Shown piece by piece: positions 17,606 to 26,039 of a stretch of DNA of 64,000 nucleotides (within the stretch, counting starts at the first letter, position 1; the number at the start of each line of letters is the position of its first letter). The translations under genes were made by a program, and so were the position numbers. Location: contig CAWEXD010000008.1 in NCBI GenBank assembly GCA_963812945.1, forward strand, positions 3,782,001 to 3,846,000. Direction: 5' to 3'. Source of the stretch: DASRDR01 sp963812945 [NCBI: uncultured Candidatus Rokubacteria bacterium] (GTDB taxonomy: Bacteria > Methylomirabilota > Methylomirabilia > Rokubacteriales). The notes beneath the pieces were generated by a model that saw only the letters and a list, made by a program, of their open reading frames with translations, did not search any database and was not told the origin of the DNA.

Positions 17606-19384
17606 CTAGAGGAGGAGCTCTTCGGGCGTCGTGGGCAGGTCGCCCAGCGTCTTCGACTCGATCGCATAGAGCGCGGGCTGATCGGGGATCCGGACGTAGG
17701 TGAGCCCGGCCTCCTGCTTGCCGACGGCGAGCGCCGCGATCGCCTTCCCGTCCTTGCCGGTGAGCGAGACCGTCGTGGCGGCGGCGGCGAGGCCGTAGCG
17801 GGCCGGATCCCAGCCCTGCTCGGCGACGAGGTCCTTCCACTTGAGGTTCCGGAGCGTCCAGACGAGCTCGCTCACGCGGCCCCCGCGGGCCTTCCCCTTC
17901 TTCGGCGCGCTGAGCTGCCAGTCGTCCTCCCGCGTGCCCGTCCGGTCGAGCGTGAGGGTCACGTTCGGGCGCTGGATCGCGATCCGGGTCACGTCCTTGG
18001 TATCGAAGGCCTCCGTCAGCGACCGGTCGCGGAGGTCCGCGACGCCCCGCGCGAGCTCCTCCATCGCCTTCGCGTCGACCGACACGACGCCCGCGGCGCC
18101 GGAGCCGAGCACTGTCGCGTAGGCGCGATCCTTCTCCCGGGCCGGCGCGAGGAGCAGGATCTTCGGCTCCTTGCTCTCCTTCTCCCAGACGCTGAGGCGA
18201 AGGCGCGGCTTGTCCAGACCGTACGCGGCGAGACGCTTTGCGTCCTCGGCGGCGAAGTCCTGGGCCCGGAGGTCCCGCGCCCGGAAGAGCATCTCGCTCA
18301 TGGCGCCCTCGTCGGCCCGGAGCGCCGCGGGGGCCGTGATGCGCCACTTGCCGTCCTGCAGCGCGAGCGTCACCTTGCCCTTGGGGCTCTCGATCTCGAC
18401 GCGCTCGACCTTCGTCCGGTCGTAGGTGAAGACCGTCTTGTCCCGGAGCGCCGCCGCCGACGCGGGAACGGCCTTCCACAGCTCGTCATCGACGAGGAGC
18501 ACGCCCGACTCGCCCTCTCGCTGGGCGTAGACCGCCTTCTTCTCGGGCACGGCCTTGCCGAAGCGCAGCGTGCGCGTGGTGCGGGACGCTTCCTCCCCCA
18601 CCACGAGCGTGAGCTGCGTGGGCCGGTCGAGGCCGTAGTCGGCCGGGCGCTTCCCGGCGTCGGCCACGAACTCCTTGATCTTGGCCGTCCGGAGCTTCTC
18701 GAGCAGTCCGGTGAGGGCCTCCCGATCGGCCGGCGTCTGGAGCGGCGCGGTCAGCTGCCACTCCTCCGGCGCCTTCGCCTGGACGGTGACGAGGACTTGT
18801 CCGCCCGGGCCTCGCAGCTCGACCGTCTTCACGTCCTTCCGCTCGAACGTGAGGAGCGTGCGGTCGCGGAAGTCGCTCGGCGACTTCTGCGTGTCCCGCA
18901 GGAGTCCGTCCGGCACCAGGAGGACGGCCGGCTTGCCGGCCTCCTGCGCGTAGACCCAGATCCCCGTCGGGTTCTTCGACCCCAGCTTGATGCCGCGCTC
19001 CTGCCCCTTGGCCTTGAACGTCACCTCCGCGGCCGGCGGCGCGAGCCCGAAGTCGGCGGGCTTCGACGGGCTCGCGTCGATCTCCCGCTCGATCCGGAGC
19101 GTGGCCAGCGAGGTCGCGAGACCCTCGACCGCCGCCCGATCCGCCGGGGCAGCCACGGGCGCCGCCAGGCTCCAGGCCTCCCCGGCCTTCTTGAGGTGGA
19201 GCGTCGCGTCGCCCTTCTTGACGACGATCTCCTCGACGTCCTTCCCCTCGAGGTCCTTCCAGAGGTGGTCCTTGACCGCGGCGGCCTTCTCGCGGTCGGG
19301 CGCCTGCCGGACCTCGTAGACGTAGTAGAAGGTGGCGAGCGCGGCCAGGAGAACGGCCAGGATCGCCGTCGTCCGGAAGCGCAT
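17606..19384 (-). CDS. DUF4340-family membrane-anchored protein
   Basis: The 592-residue protein has one N-terminal transmembrane helix (residues about 7-26) and then a long extracytoplasmic part with at least three copies of a beta-rich repeat. The repeats can be seen in DVEEIVVKKGDATLHLKK, DVKTVELRGPGGQVLVTVQ, KVERVEIESPKGKVTLALQ and DVTRIAIQRPNVTLTLD, each followed by a ...YGLD.P segment. DUF4340 genes usually follow GldG-like genes, as here (12-base gap). A role as an outer component of the ABC-2 type system is likely, but its function is unknown. Confidence 0.85.
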   Translation of the reverse strand: MRFRTTAILAVLLAALATFYYVYEVRQAPDREKAAAVKDHLWKDLEGKDVEEIVVKKGDATLHLKKAGEAWSLAAPVAAPADRAAVEGLATSLATLRIEREIDASPSKPADFGLAPPAAEVTFKAKGQERGIKLGSKNPTGIWVYAQEAGKPAVLLVPDGLLRDTQKSPSDFRDRTLLTFERKDVKTVELRGPGGQVLVTVQAKAPEEWQLTAPLQTPADREALTGLLEKLRTAKIKEFVADAGKRPADYGLDRPTQLTLVVGEEASRTTRTLRFGKAVPEKKAVYAQREGESGVLLVDDELWKAVPASAAALRDKTVFTYDRTKVERVEIESPKGKVTLALQDGKWRITAPAALRADEGAMSEMLFRARDLRAQDFAAEDAKRLAAYGLDKPRLRLSVWEKESKEPKILLLAPAREKDRAYATVLGSGAAGVVSVDAKAMEELARGVADLRDRSLTEAFDTKDVTRIAIQRPNVTLTLDRTGTREDDWQLSAPKKGKARGGRVSELVWTLRNLKWKDLVAEQGWDPARYGLAAAATTVSLTGKDGKAIAALAVGKQEAGLTYVRIPDQPALYAIESKTLGDLPTTPEELLL

Positions 19385-19396
19385 CCTCGGGACTTC

Positions 19397-20962
19397 CTAC
19401 CGCCCGCGGCGGCGGGCGACCGCCACGCTACCGGCCACGATCACGGACAGCGGGATGAGCACGACGGGCACCAGGAAGACGACCTGTCCCTGGGCGGCGG
19501 TCAGGAAGACGGGGGCGGCCCGGGACTCCTTCGGCCGGACCGCGATCAGGTTTTCCTCCTCCGCGAGCCAGGAGAGCGTGTTGAGGAAGAAGTCGCGGTT
19601 GCCGGAGAGATTGACGAACCCGTTCGACGCGAAGTCCGAGTCACCGATCAGCACGATTCGCGCCTTCGCGCCCTTCCGCTCCGCGGGTGCGTCCTTGACG
19701 TCGACCGTCGCGACGGCGGCGATGACGAGCGGCCCCCGCGCCTCGCCGGGGTCCGGCTTGACCTGCCCCGTTCGGATCTGGTCCTGGTTGGTCTCCGCCC
19801 AGCTCTCACCGGAGGTCCGGGCGAGGCCCTGCGCGGTCACGCCTTCGGGCCCCTTGTCTTTGGCGGAGACCGTGCGGGCGATCGGAAAGAACGTCGCGAA
19901 CTGGAAGTCGCGGGTGATCGGGTGCGGGACGTAGTCTCCGACGACCGGGACCTCCGGGCCTGCCCCGGCGAGCCGGCCCTGCGGGTTGATGTCGATGATC
20001 ACGTCGTTCCCGAGGGCGAGGCCCCACCGCTCGAGCGTCGGGCCGAGCCCGGCGTTCTGGAACGGATCGAGCAGGAAGAGCACCTTCCCGGCCCGCGCCA
20101 CGTAGGCCGTCAGCGCGTCGATCTCGGTCGGCAGCAGGTCCTTTTGCGGCCCGGCCACGACCACGATGGCCGCGTCGTCGGGCACCTTCGTCTCGCGGGC
20201 GAGGAGGACGTCCTTGACCTCGTAGTTCAGCTTCTCGAGCGCCGCCTTCATCTGGTTGTAGCCGGTGCGCTCGCTCGAGCTCGGATCCTTCTCGCCGTGG
20301 CCCTTGAGGAAGTAGACGCTCCGCTTCCCGGGACGGGTCGCCCGGATGAGCGCGTTGGTGAGCTTCTCCTCCTCCAGGTCCTGGATCTTCTCCTGCTTCG
20401 GCGCTCCGTCCTTCAGGGCCGCCTCGAGGACGACGGTGCCGTAGCTCTCGACGTTGTACTGCTTGGCGGCCAGCGGGTTCCGGTCCGCGTCCACGACCTC
20501 CCAGGTGAACTTCCCGTCCGAGCGCGCCGCGTACTGGCGGAGGAGATCCTCGGCGGCCCGCTTGCCGGGCTGGTCGGGCCGGAAGAACGCCACCGCCTTG
20601 ACCGGCACCGGCAGCTCGCGCACGACCTTGATGGTCTGCGGCGACAGGCTCCAGCGCTTGTTCTCGGTCAGGTCGACGCGGTAGCTGTGCCGGTACGAGA
20701 CGGCCTCGACGAGCGCGATGACGCCGACGATGAGGAGCACGAGCACCGCGGCGTTGAGCCCGTAGCGCGTCGCGCGGCCGGCCAGCGCGCGGCGCACCGA
20801 CCCGCCGAGCGTGGCGTAGAGGCCGACCAGGAACACGAGACCGCCCACGATCAGGAGGGCGGGCCACACCTTCTCCCACGAGGGCCGGTACAGCCTCAGC
20901 ATGAAGCCGGCGACCAGGCCGGCCAGCCCGATCAGGAGCGCGGGAGTCGCGAAACGCCGCAT
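19397..20962 (-). CDS. GldG-family ABC-system auxiliary protein
   Basis: The 521-residue protein has N-terminal transmembrane helices (residues about 7-23, 34-52 and 67-87). These are followed by a large periplasmic domain starting VDLTENKRWSLSPQTIKVVRELPVPVKAVAFF, the standard GldG/IFT52-like start, and a C-terminal helix ending in ARRRGR. It is encoded between the permease gene (5-base gap) and the DUF4340 gene. In Bacteroidetes GldG works with GldA and GldF in gliding motility; in other phyla the same set has no settled role. Confidence 0.85.
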   Translation of the reverse strand: MRRFATPALLIGLAGLVAGFMLRLYRPSWEKVWPALLIVGGLVFLVGLYATLGGSVRRALAGRATRYGLNAAVLVLLIVGVIALVEAVSYRHSYRVDLTENKRWSLSPQTIKVVRELPVPVKAVAFFRPDQPGKRAAEDLLRQYAARSDGKFTWEVVDADRNPLAAKQYNVESYGTVVLEAALKDGAPKQEKIQDLEEEKLTNALIRATRPGKRSVYFLKGHGEKDPSSSERTGYNQMKAALEKLNYEVKDVLLARETKVPDDAAIVVVAGPQKDLLPTEIDALTAYVARAGKVLFLLDPFQNAGLGPTLERWGLALGNDVIIDINPQGRLAGAGPEVPVVGDYVPHPITRDFQFATFFPIARTVSAKDKGPEGVTAQGLARTSGESWAETNQDQIRTGQVKPDPGEARGPLVIAAVATVDVKDAPAERKGAKARIVLIGDSDFASNGFVNLSGNRDFFLNTLSWLAEEENLIAVRPKESRAAPVFLTAAQGQVVFLVPVVLIPLSVIVAGSVAVARRRGR

Positions 20963-20967
20963 GACCG

Positions 20968-21735
20968 TCAACCCCTCCAGCGCTTCGATTCGAGCGAGCG
21001 CAGCGTGAGGAAGAGCGCCAGGATCGTCAAGTTCAGGTAGTAGATCAGGTCCTTCGTGTCGATCACGCCCTTGGCGAACGAGTCGAAGTGCTCCGTCAGA
21101 GACAGGTGCGAGAGCACGCGCCCGAGGACACCCCCCGCCGAATCGGAGGCCCAGGCGATGACCCAGAAGATGAGCAGCGTCCCGAACGTCGCCACCGCCG
21201 CCACGATCTGGTTCTCCGTGAGCGACGAGATCAGGATGCCGATCGCGATGAACGCCGCCCCCTGGAGCAGGAGCCCCAGGTACCCGGTCGCGAGCGGACC
21301 CCACTCGACCGGCGCGACCCAGGCCACGAGGAGAGGGTAGACCAGGGTGAGGGCCAGCATCGCCACGAACACGGTGAGCGCGGCCAGGTACTTGCCGAGC
21401 AGCACCTCGCCGTCCCGGACCGGGTAGGTCAAGAGGAGCTCGATCGTCCCGCTCTTCTTCTCCTCGGCGAAGAGGCGCATCGTCAGGATCGGCATCATGA
21501 GCAGCATGATGACGCTGATGTTGGAGAACAGCGGGCGGAGGACCCCTTCGGCGACCGAGAGATCGCGGGCCATCATGGGGTTCATTGCCGCCTGCATGCT
21601 GACGATGGTGTAGTACGCGAACACGTTGTAGAAGAACCAGCCGGCCAGCAGTGAGAAGATCGTCAGGACCGCGTAGGCGATGGGCGAGCTGAAGTAGAGC
21701 CGGAGCTCCTTCTTGAAGACGGCCCAGGCCTTCAT
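20968..21735 (-). CDS. ABC-2 type permease, GldF-like
   Basis: The 255-residue product has six transmembrane segments. The opening MKAWAVFKKELRLYFSSPIAYAVL and the cytoplasmic loop LTMRLFAEEKKSGTIELLLTYPVRDGEVLLGKYLAA are typical of ABC-2 permeases of the GldF/NosY group. It forms the membrane channel for the ATPase encoded just upstream, whose stop overlaps this ATG (ATGA), and is followed by the gldG-like gene. Confidence 0.9.
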   Translation of the reverse strand: MKAWAVFKKELRLYFSSPIAYAVLTIFSLLAGWFFYNVFAYYTIVSMQAAMNPMMARDLSVAEGVLRPLFSNISVIMLLMMPILTMRLFAEEKKSGTIELLLTYPVRDGEVLLGKYLAALTVFVAMLALTLVYPLLVAWVAPVEWGPLATGYLGLLLQGAAFIAIGILISSLTENQIVAAVATFGTLLIFWVIAWASDSAGGVLGRVLSHLSLTEHFDSFAKGVIDTKDLIYYLNLTILALFLTLRSLESKRWRG

Positions 21736-22745
21736 CCGTCCACTCCCTTGGCCACCCCTTCGGTCGCGGCAGCCTCGGCCAGCGAGGCGTCGTCGGCCAT
21801 CGCCTCGTCGTGCTCCTCGCCGGCCACCACCCGGATGAACATGTCCTCGAGCGAGAGCCCGAGGGCCCGCAGCTCGAGGAGCGCCCAGCGCTGTTGCGCG
21901 GCCAGCTGGGCGACGTCCCGCCGCACGTCGTGCGCTCGATCCGTCTCCAGGACGAAGGTGCCGGTCTCGCCGGCGACGCCCCGGCTCTCCACGCGCTGGA
22001 CGCCGCGCAAGGCCCGGAGCGACTGGCCGACCAGCTCGGGCGGCCCTTCGATCTGGACCTGAACGCGGGCCACGGGGGACAGCTCCTGCATCAGGCGATC
22101 GAGCGGCCCGGACGCGACGATCCGGCCGCGATTGATGATCACGACGCCCTCGCAGACCATCGAGACCTCGGGCAGGATGTGCGTCGACAGGATGACGGTG
22201 TGCGCGCCGGCCAGAGACTTGATGAGCTGGCGGATCCCCACGATCTGCTTGGGATCCAGGCCGATGGTCGGCTCGTCGAGGATGAGCACCTCCGGATCGC
22301 CGATCAGCGCCTGGGCCAGCCCGACGCGCTGCCGGTACCCCTTCGACAGCCGCGCGATCAGCCGGTCGCGCACGTCGGGGATCTGGCAGCGCTCCAGCAC
22401 CTCGCCGACCCGGCGCCGCCGCTCGCTCCGCCCGACGCCCTTGATGTCGGCGACGAAGTCGAGGTAGGCGGCCACGGTCATGTCCCCGTAGAGCGGCACG
22501 TTCTCGGGGAGATAGCCGATCCGGCGCCGGACCTCGAGGGATTGCTCGAACACGTCGTAGCCGGCCACGCGGGCGGTCCCGCTCGAGGCCGGCATGAAGC
22601 AGGACAGGATCCGCATGGTCGTCGTCTTGCCGGCGCCGTTGGGGCCGAGAAAGCCGACGATCTGGCCCTTCTCCACGGTGAAGGACACGTCCTGGACGGC
22701 CGGAACCGGCCCGTAGTACTTCGTCAGGCGATCGACCTCGATCAT
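21732..22745 (-). CDS. ABC transporter ATP-binding protein, GldA-like
   Basis: The 337-residue protein has Walker A GPNGAGKTTT (about residues 34-43), the signature LSKGYRQRVGLAQAL, Walker B VLILDEPTIGLD, and the switch histidine in ILSTHIL. A C-terminal extension of about 100 residues follows the ATPase core, common in ABC-2 exporters. It is first in the operon; a minus-strand TATACT at 22856-22851 is the likely -10 box, giving a leader of about 100 bases. Confidence 0.92.
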   Translation of the reverse strand: MIEVDRLTKYYGPVPAVQDVSFTVEKGQIVGFLGPNGAGKTTTMRILSCFMPASSGTARVAGYDVFEQSLEVRRRIGYLPENVPLYGDMTVAAYLDFVADIKGVGRSERRRRVGEVLERCQIPDVRDRLIARLSKGYRQRVGLAQALIGDPEVLILDEPTIGLDPKQIVGIRQLIKSLAGAHTVILSTHILPEVSMVCEGVVIINRGRIVASGPLDRLMQELSPVARVQVQIEGPPELVGQSLRALRGVQRVESRGVAGETGTFVLETDRAHDVRRDVAQLAAQQRWALLELRALGLSLEDMFIRVVAGEEHDEAMADDASLAEAAATEGVAKGVDG

Positions 22746-22850
22746 CGCTCCTCGCTCCGCTCCCGTGGAGATGCGCGCTGGGTTATCCGGAGAATCGGGG
22801 CGCGGTCGCGGCGCCCTGGCTGCTCACGGGACGCTGCGATCCAGTGACGG

Positions 22851-22856
22851 AGTATA
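22851..22856 (-). promoter_or_regulatory. candidate -10 element (TATACT) of the GldAFG-type operon
   Basis: TATACT on the minus strand lies in the 172-base gap between fhs and the ABC ATPase gene. Next to it (22864-22894) are three imperfect G-rich repeats of about 10 bases. Nothing else is recognised in this gap. Confidence 0.4.
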
Positions 22857-22917
22857 CCATGACGAATTGGGGGCGATTGGGGGGCCGATCGGGGCGCATT
22901 CCGGCGTACTCGGACGC

Positions 22918-24576
22918 TCAGACGAGCCCGGTTATTCGCCCCTCCGCGTCGACGTCGATCCGCTCGGCGTTGGGCACCCGGGGCAGCCCGGGCATGGTCA
23001 GGATCTCCCCGGTGATCGGGACCAGGAAGCCGGCGCCGGCCGAGATCCGCACCTCGTTCACCGTGACCGTGAAGTCCCGCGGCCGGCCGAGGAGCGTCGG
23101 GTCGTCGGAGAGCGACCGCTGCGTCTTGGCCATGCAGATCGGCAGGCCGCCGTACCCGAGGGCTTCCGCCTGGGCGATCTGCCCCTCCGCCCGCTTGGTG
23201 TAGGCGATCCGCTCCGCCCCGTACATCCGCGTCGCGATCGTGTGGATCTTCGTCTTGACGGGCGCCCCCCAGTCGTACAGCGGCCGGAACCGGGCCGGCT
23301 CGCGCGCGAGGAGCTCGGCCAGGGCCGTCGCGAGCGCCTCGCCGCCCGTCCCGCCCTCGCCGAAGACGTTGGCGGGCACGGCGCGGACGTCGAGCGCGGC
23401 GCAGTGCTCGACGATCGCGTGGAGCTCGGCGTCCGTGTCCGAGGGGAAGCGGTTCAGCGCCACGACCATCGGGACGCCGAAGAGCCGGATGTTATCCACG
23501 TGCTGCTCGAGGTTGGCCATGCCGCGCTTGATGGCGGGCAGGTCCTCGCGGTCCACGGCGCTCATCGGAACCCCGCCGTGGTACTTGAGCGCGCGCGCGG
23601 TCGCGACCAGCACGACCGCATCGGGCCGGATCCCCGCATAGCCGCACTTGATGTCGAAGAACTTCTCGGCGCCCAGGTCGAACCCGAACCCCGCCTCGGT
23701 GACGCAGATCTCCCCGAGCTTGAGCGCGAGCTTCGTCGCGATGACGGAGTTGCAGCCGTGGGCGATGTTGGCGAACGGCCCCCCGTGCACGAGCGCCGGG
23801 GTGCCCTCGAGCGTCTGGACCAGGTTCGGATGGATGGCGTCCTTGAGGAGCGCGGCCATCGCTCCGGTGACCTTGAGGTCCCCGGCGAGCACCGGCCGGC
23901 CGTCGAAGGTGAACGCCAGGAGGATCCGCCCGAGGCGCGTCTTGAGGTCCATCAGGTCCTCGGCGAGACAGAGCAGCGCCATCACCTCGGACGCGGCGGT
24001 GATGAGGAAGCCGTCCTCGCGCGGGTACCCCTGGAAGCGCCCCCCCAGGCCGAGCACGATCTCCCGGAGCGCGCGGTCGTTCATGTCCATCGCCCGGCGA
24101 AACAGGATCTGCCGCGGGTCGATGCGGAGCGCGTTGTCCTGGTAGAGGTGGTTGTCGAGGCTCGCGGCCAGGAGATTGTGCGCGCTCGCGACCGCGTGGA
24201 TGTCGCCCGTGAAGTGCAGGTTGATCGATTCCGCCGGCAGCACCTGCGCGCGGCCGCCCCCGGTGCCCCCGCCCTTGATCCCGAGGCACGGGCCGATGGA
24301 CGGCTCGCGGAGCGCCACGACCGCCCGGCGCCCGATGCGCCAGAGCGCCTGCCCCAGCCCGATCGTGACCGTCGTCTTCCCGTCGCCCGGCGGGGTCGGG
24401 GTGATGGAGGAGACCACCACGAGCTTGCCCGACGGGGCGTCCCGCCGCGCGGCCAGGGCCCCCACCGAGACCTTCGCGACCTCGCGTCCGTACGGGAGAA
24501 CCTCCTCGGCGGCGAGGCCGACGCTCGCGGCGACCTCGGCGATCGGGCGCGGACGAGACGGGGTCACACTGGGCAC
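22918..24576 (-). CDS. fhs: formate--tetrahydrofolate ligase
   Basis: The 552-residue product matches the family length. The ATP-binding loop is ITPTPPGDGKTT, followed by ALREPSIGPCLGIKGGGTGGG, NLHFTGDIHA and, near the C-terminus, GEILTMPGLPR. It makes 10-formyl-THF from formate, THF and ATP in one-carbon metabolism. GTG 24576 has AGGAGG 5 bases upstream, so it is a strong start despite being GTG. It is the last gene of the DUF151-AAA-thioesterase-fhs operon. Confidence 0.97.
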   Translation of the reverse strand: MPSVTPSRPRPIAEVAASVGLAAEEVLPYGREVAKVSVGALAARRDAPSGKLVVVSSITPTPPGDGKTTVTIGLGQALWRIGRRAVVALREPSIGPCLGIKGGGTGGGRAQVLPAESINLHFTGDIHAVASAHNLLAASLDNHLYQDNALRIDPRQILFRRAMDMNDRALREIVLGLGGRFQGYPREDGFLITAASEVMALLCLAEDLMDLKTRLGRILLAFTFDGRPVLAGDLKVTGAMAALLKDAIHPNLVQTLEGTPALVHGGPFANIAHGCNSVIATKLALKLGEICVTEAGFGFDLGAEKFFDIKCGYAGIRPDAVVLVATARALKYHGGVPMSAVDREDLPAIKRGMANLEQHVDNIRLFGVPMVVALNRFPSDTDAELHAIVEHCAALDVRAVPANVFGEGGTGGEALATALAELLAREPARFRPLYDWGAPVKTKIHTIATRMYGAERIAYTKRAEGQIAQAEALGYGGLPICMAKTQRSLSDDPTLLGRPRDFTVTVNEVRISAGAGFLVPITGEILTMPGLPRVPNAERIDVDAEGRITGLV

Positions 24577-24633
24577 GGTGTCCTCCTGCGACGTGGCGGT
24601 CGGGTCAGGTCCGGCGGCCGAGGACGGTCGAGG

Positions 24634-25047
24634 TCACGGCGGGGGACCGGCCTCCGGGCCAAGCAGCGGCTCGAGCCAGTCGGGGATGGCCATCATGCGC
24701 TGAGTCTCCGGGTTCCAGCAGGCGTGGCGGGTCTCCCCCGTCGCGACGGGCTCGCCCGTCTCGCCCTGCCGGATGTCGTAGCGGAAGACGAACGACGCCC
24801 GCTTCTTCTCGCTGATCCAGCACCGGACCCGGAGGAGGTCGTCGAGCCGGGCCGGCTTGACGTAGCGCACCGACGCTTCCACCACCGGCATGTGGACCTT
24901 CCGGTCCACCGCCGACATCGGAAACCCGTGCTGCCGGAGGAACTCCACCCGGCCGACCTCGAAGTAGGTGAGGTAGTTCCCGTAGTAGACGACGCCCATC
25001 GTGTCGGTCTCGGCGTACCGCACCCGGATCAGCGTTTCCGAGACCAC
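24634..25047 (-). CDS. YbgC/FadM-type acyl-CoA thioesterase
   Basis: The 137-residue protein is a single hotdog domain. The opening (RVRYAETDTMGVVYYGNYLTYFEVGRVEFLR) contains the catalytic aspartate and the VVYYGNY helix typical of 4-hydroxybenzoyl-CoA thioesterase/YbgC proteins. It should hydrolyse short acyl-CoA or acyl-ACP thioesters. The GTG 25047 start has purine-rich GGGAGGGGAGG about 12 bases upstream. It lies 29 bases after the AAA ATPase gene. Confidence 0.9.
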   Translation of the reverse strand: MVSETLIRVRYAETDTMGVVYYGNYLTYFEVGRVEFLRQHGFPMSAVDRKVHMPVVEASVRYVKPARLDDLLRVRCWISEKKRASFVFRYDIRQGETGEPVATGETRHACWNPETQRMMAIPDWLEPLLGPEAGPPP

Positions 25048-25076
25048 GACACCGCGCCGCCTCCCCTCCCGCCGTC

Positions 25077-26033
25077 CTAGAGGTACTGGCCGTAGCGGAT
25101 CTTGACGACGAGGTCCCGGACGCGGCGAGAGTCGTCGGCCGCGGCCAGGAGGTCCGCGGTGCGGACGAGCCCGGGCTCGTGCCCGGCGCCCGCCTCGTGG
25201 ACCTTGGCCTCGAGCGCGCGGCGCATGACCTCGGCGACCTCGCCGCCGCTCATGCCGGCGAGCCGCGGTCCGAAGGCCTCCACGTCGATGGCCTCGAAGA
25301 GCGTCCGCTCGGCGAGCGTCTCCGCCCGCTTCCGCTGGATCTCGATGATCTCGCGCAGCGCCGCGGCGTCGGGGAGCGGCACCTCGATGAGGTGGTCCAG
25401 GCGCCCCGGGGCGATGAGCAAGGATCCGATTCCGTCCGGCCGGCTCGTGGAGGCGACCACGAGGAGCGTCGGGTAGGCCCGGAGCCCGTCGAGCAGCTCG
25501 CCGATGCCGATGAGGAGCGGCGCCGCCGCCTCGCGGGCCCGCTCCGGCGGCAGGATGTGCTCGAACGAGAGCGCCTCGGCGTCCTCGAAGTAGAGGACGC
25601 CCTTGCCCTCCGAGCCGGCGAGCTGGAAGACCTCCTTGATCACCTCGGCCGCCGCCGGGCCGACCCTGGACGTGAGGGTCGCCAGCCGGAGGTGGTAGAA
25701 GAGCGCGTCCGACAGGGTCGCCAGGGCCTTCGCGAGCAGCGTCTTGCCGTTGCCGGGGGGCCCGTAGATCAGCCCGCCCCGGGGCGGGCTGATGCCCCAC
25801 CGCCGGTAGAGATCCGGCATCCTGAGCGCGTAGGAGAGCCCGCTGATCGCCGCCTTCGCCCCCTCCGCGCCGCCGATCATCGCGAAGGTCACCCCGGGCC
25901 GCGGAACGACCTCGACCCGCCCCCGGAGGTCGCCGAACTTCTGCTCGAGCTTGCCGATCAGGTCATCCAGACGACGCTGGACGGCCCACTCGGCGGCGGG
26001 CAGGGCCGGGCTCGCTCCCGGCGCGTTGGGCAC
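25077..26033 (-). CDS. short AAA ATPase with a proteasome-docking type C-terminus (GQYL)
   Basis: The 318-residue protein is a lone AAA module. An N-terminal helix (16-38) precedes the VTFAMIGGAEGAK segment, an altered form of the Cdc48/FtsH/Mpa entry motif, and Walker A is GPPGNGKT (91-98). Three features differ from active AAA unfoldases: the Walker B acidic pair is E150-D151 rather than D-E, the sensor-1 asparagine is S197 (ASTSRPD), and the pore-loop aromatic is R123 (RVG). PGRLD (209-213) keeps one arginine finger. The protein ends RYGQYL; bacterial proteasome ATPases Mpa/ARC end in GQYL. The GTG start has no clear ribosome site and may be coupled to the DUF151 gene 6 bases upstream. Its partner is unknown. 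Confidence 0.8.
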   Translation of the reverse strand: MPNAPGASPALPAAEWAVQRRLDDLIGKLEQKFGDLRGRVEVVPRPGVTFAMIGGAEGAKAAISGLSYALRMPDLYRRWGISPPRGGLIYGPPGNGKTLLAKALATLSDALFYHLRLATLTSRVGPAAAEVIKEVFQLAGSEGKGVLYFEDAEALSFEHILPPERAREAAAPLLIGIGELLDGLRAYPTLLVVASTSRPDGIGSLLIAPGRLDHLIEVPLPDAAALREIIEIQRKRAETLAERTLFEAIDVEAFGPRLAGMSGGEVAEVMRRALEAKVHEAGAGHEPGLVRTADLLAAADDSRRVRDLVVKIRYGQYL

Positions 26034-26039
26034 GGGCGG

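Noticed and set aside
18797-21040. Plus-strand open frame of 747 codons
   Set aside because: Antisense to the DUF4340 and GldG-like genes, which have clear domains, signal anchors and operon structure; the translation here has none.
22864-22894. G-rich tandem repeats as a G-quadruplex or regulator site
   Set aside because: The three units are imperfect, short and lie in GC-rich DNA; nothing beyond position supports a function.
25077-26033. Calling the GQYL ATPase a true Mpa/ARC orthologue
   Set aside because: It is half the usual length, lacks the coiled-coil and OB domains, and no proteasome core or Pup-like gene is in the window.
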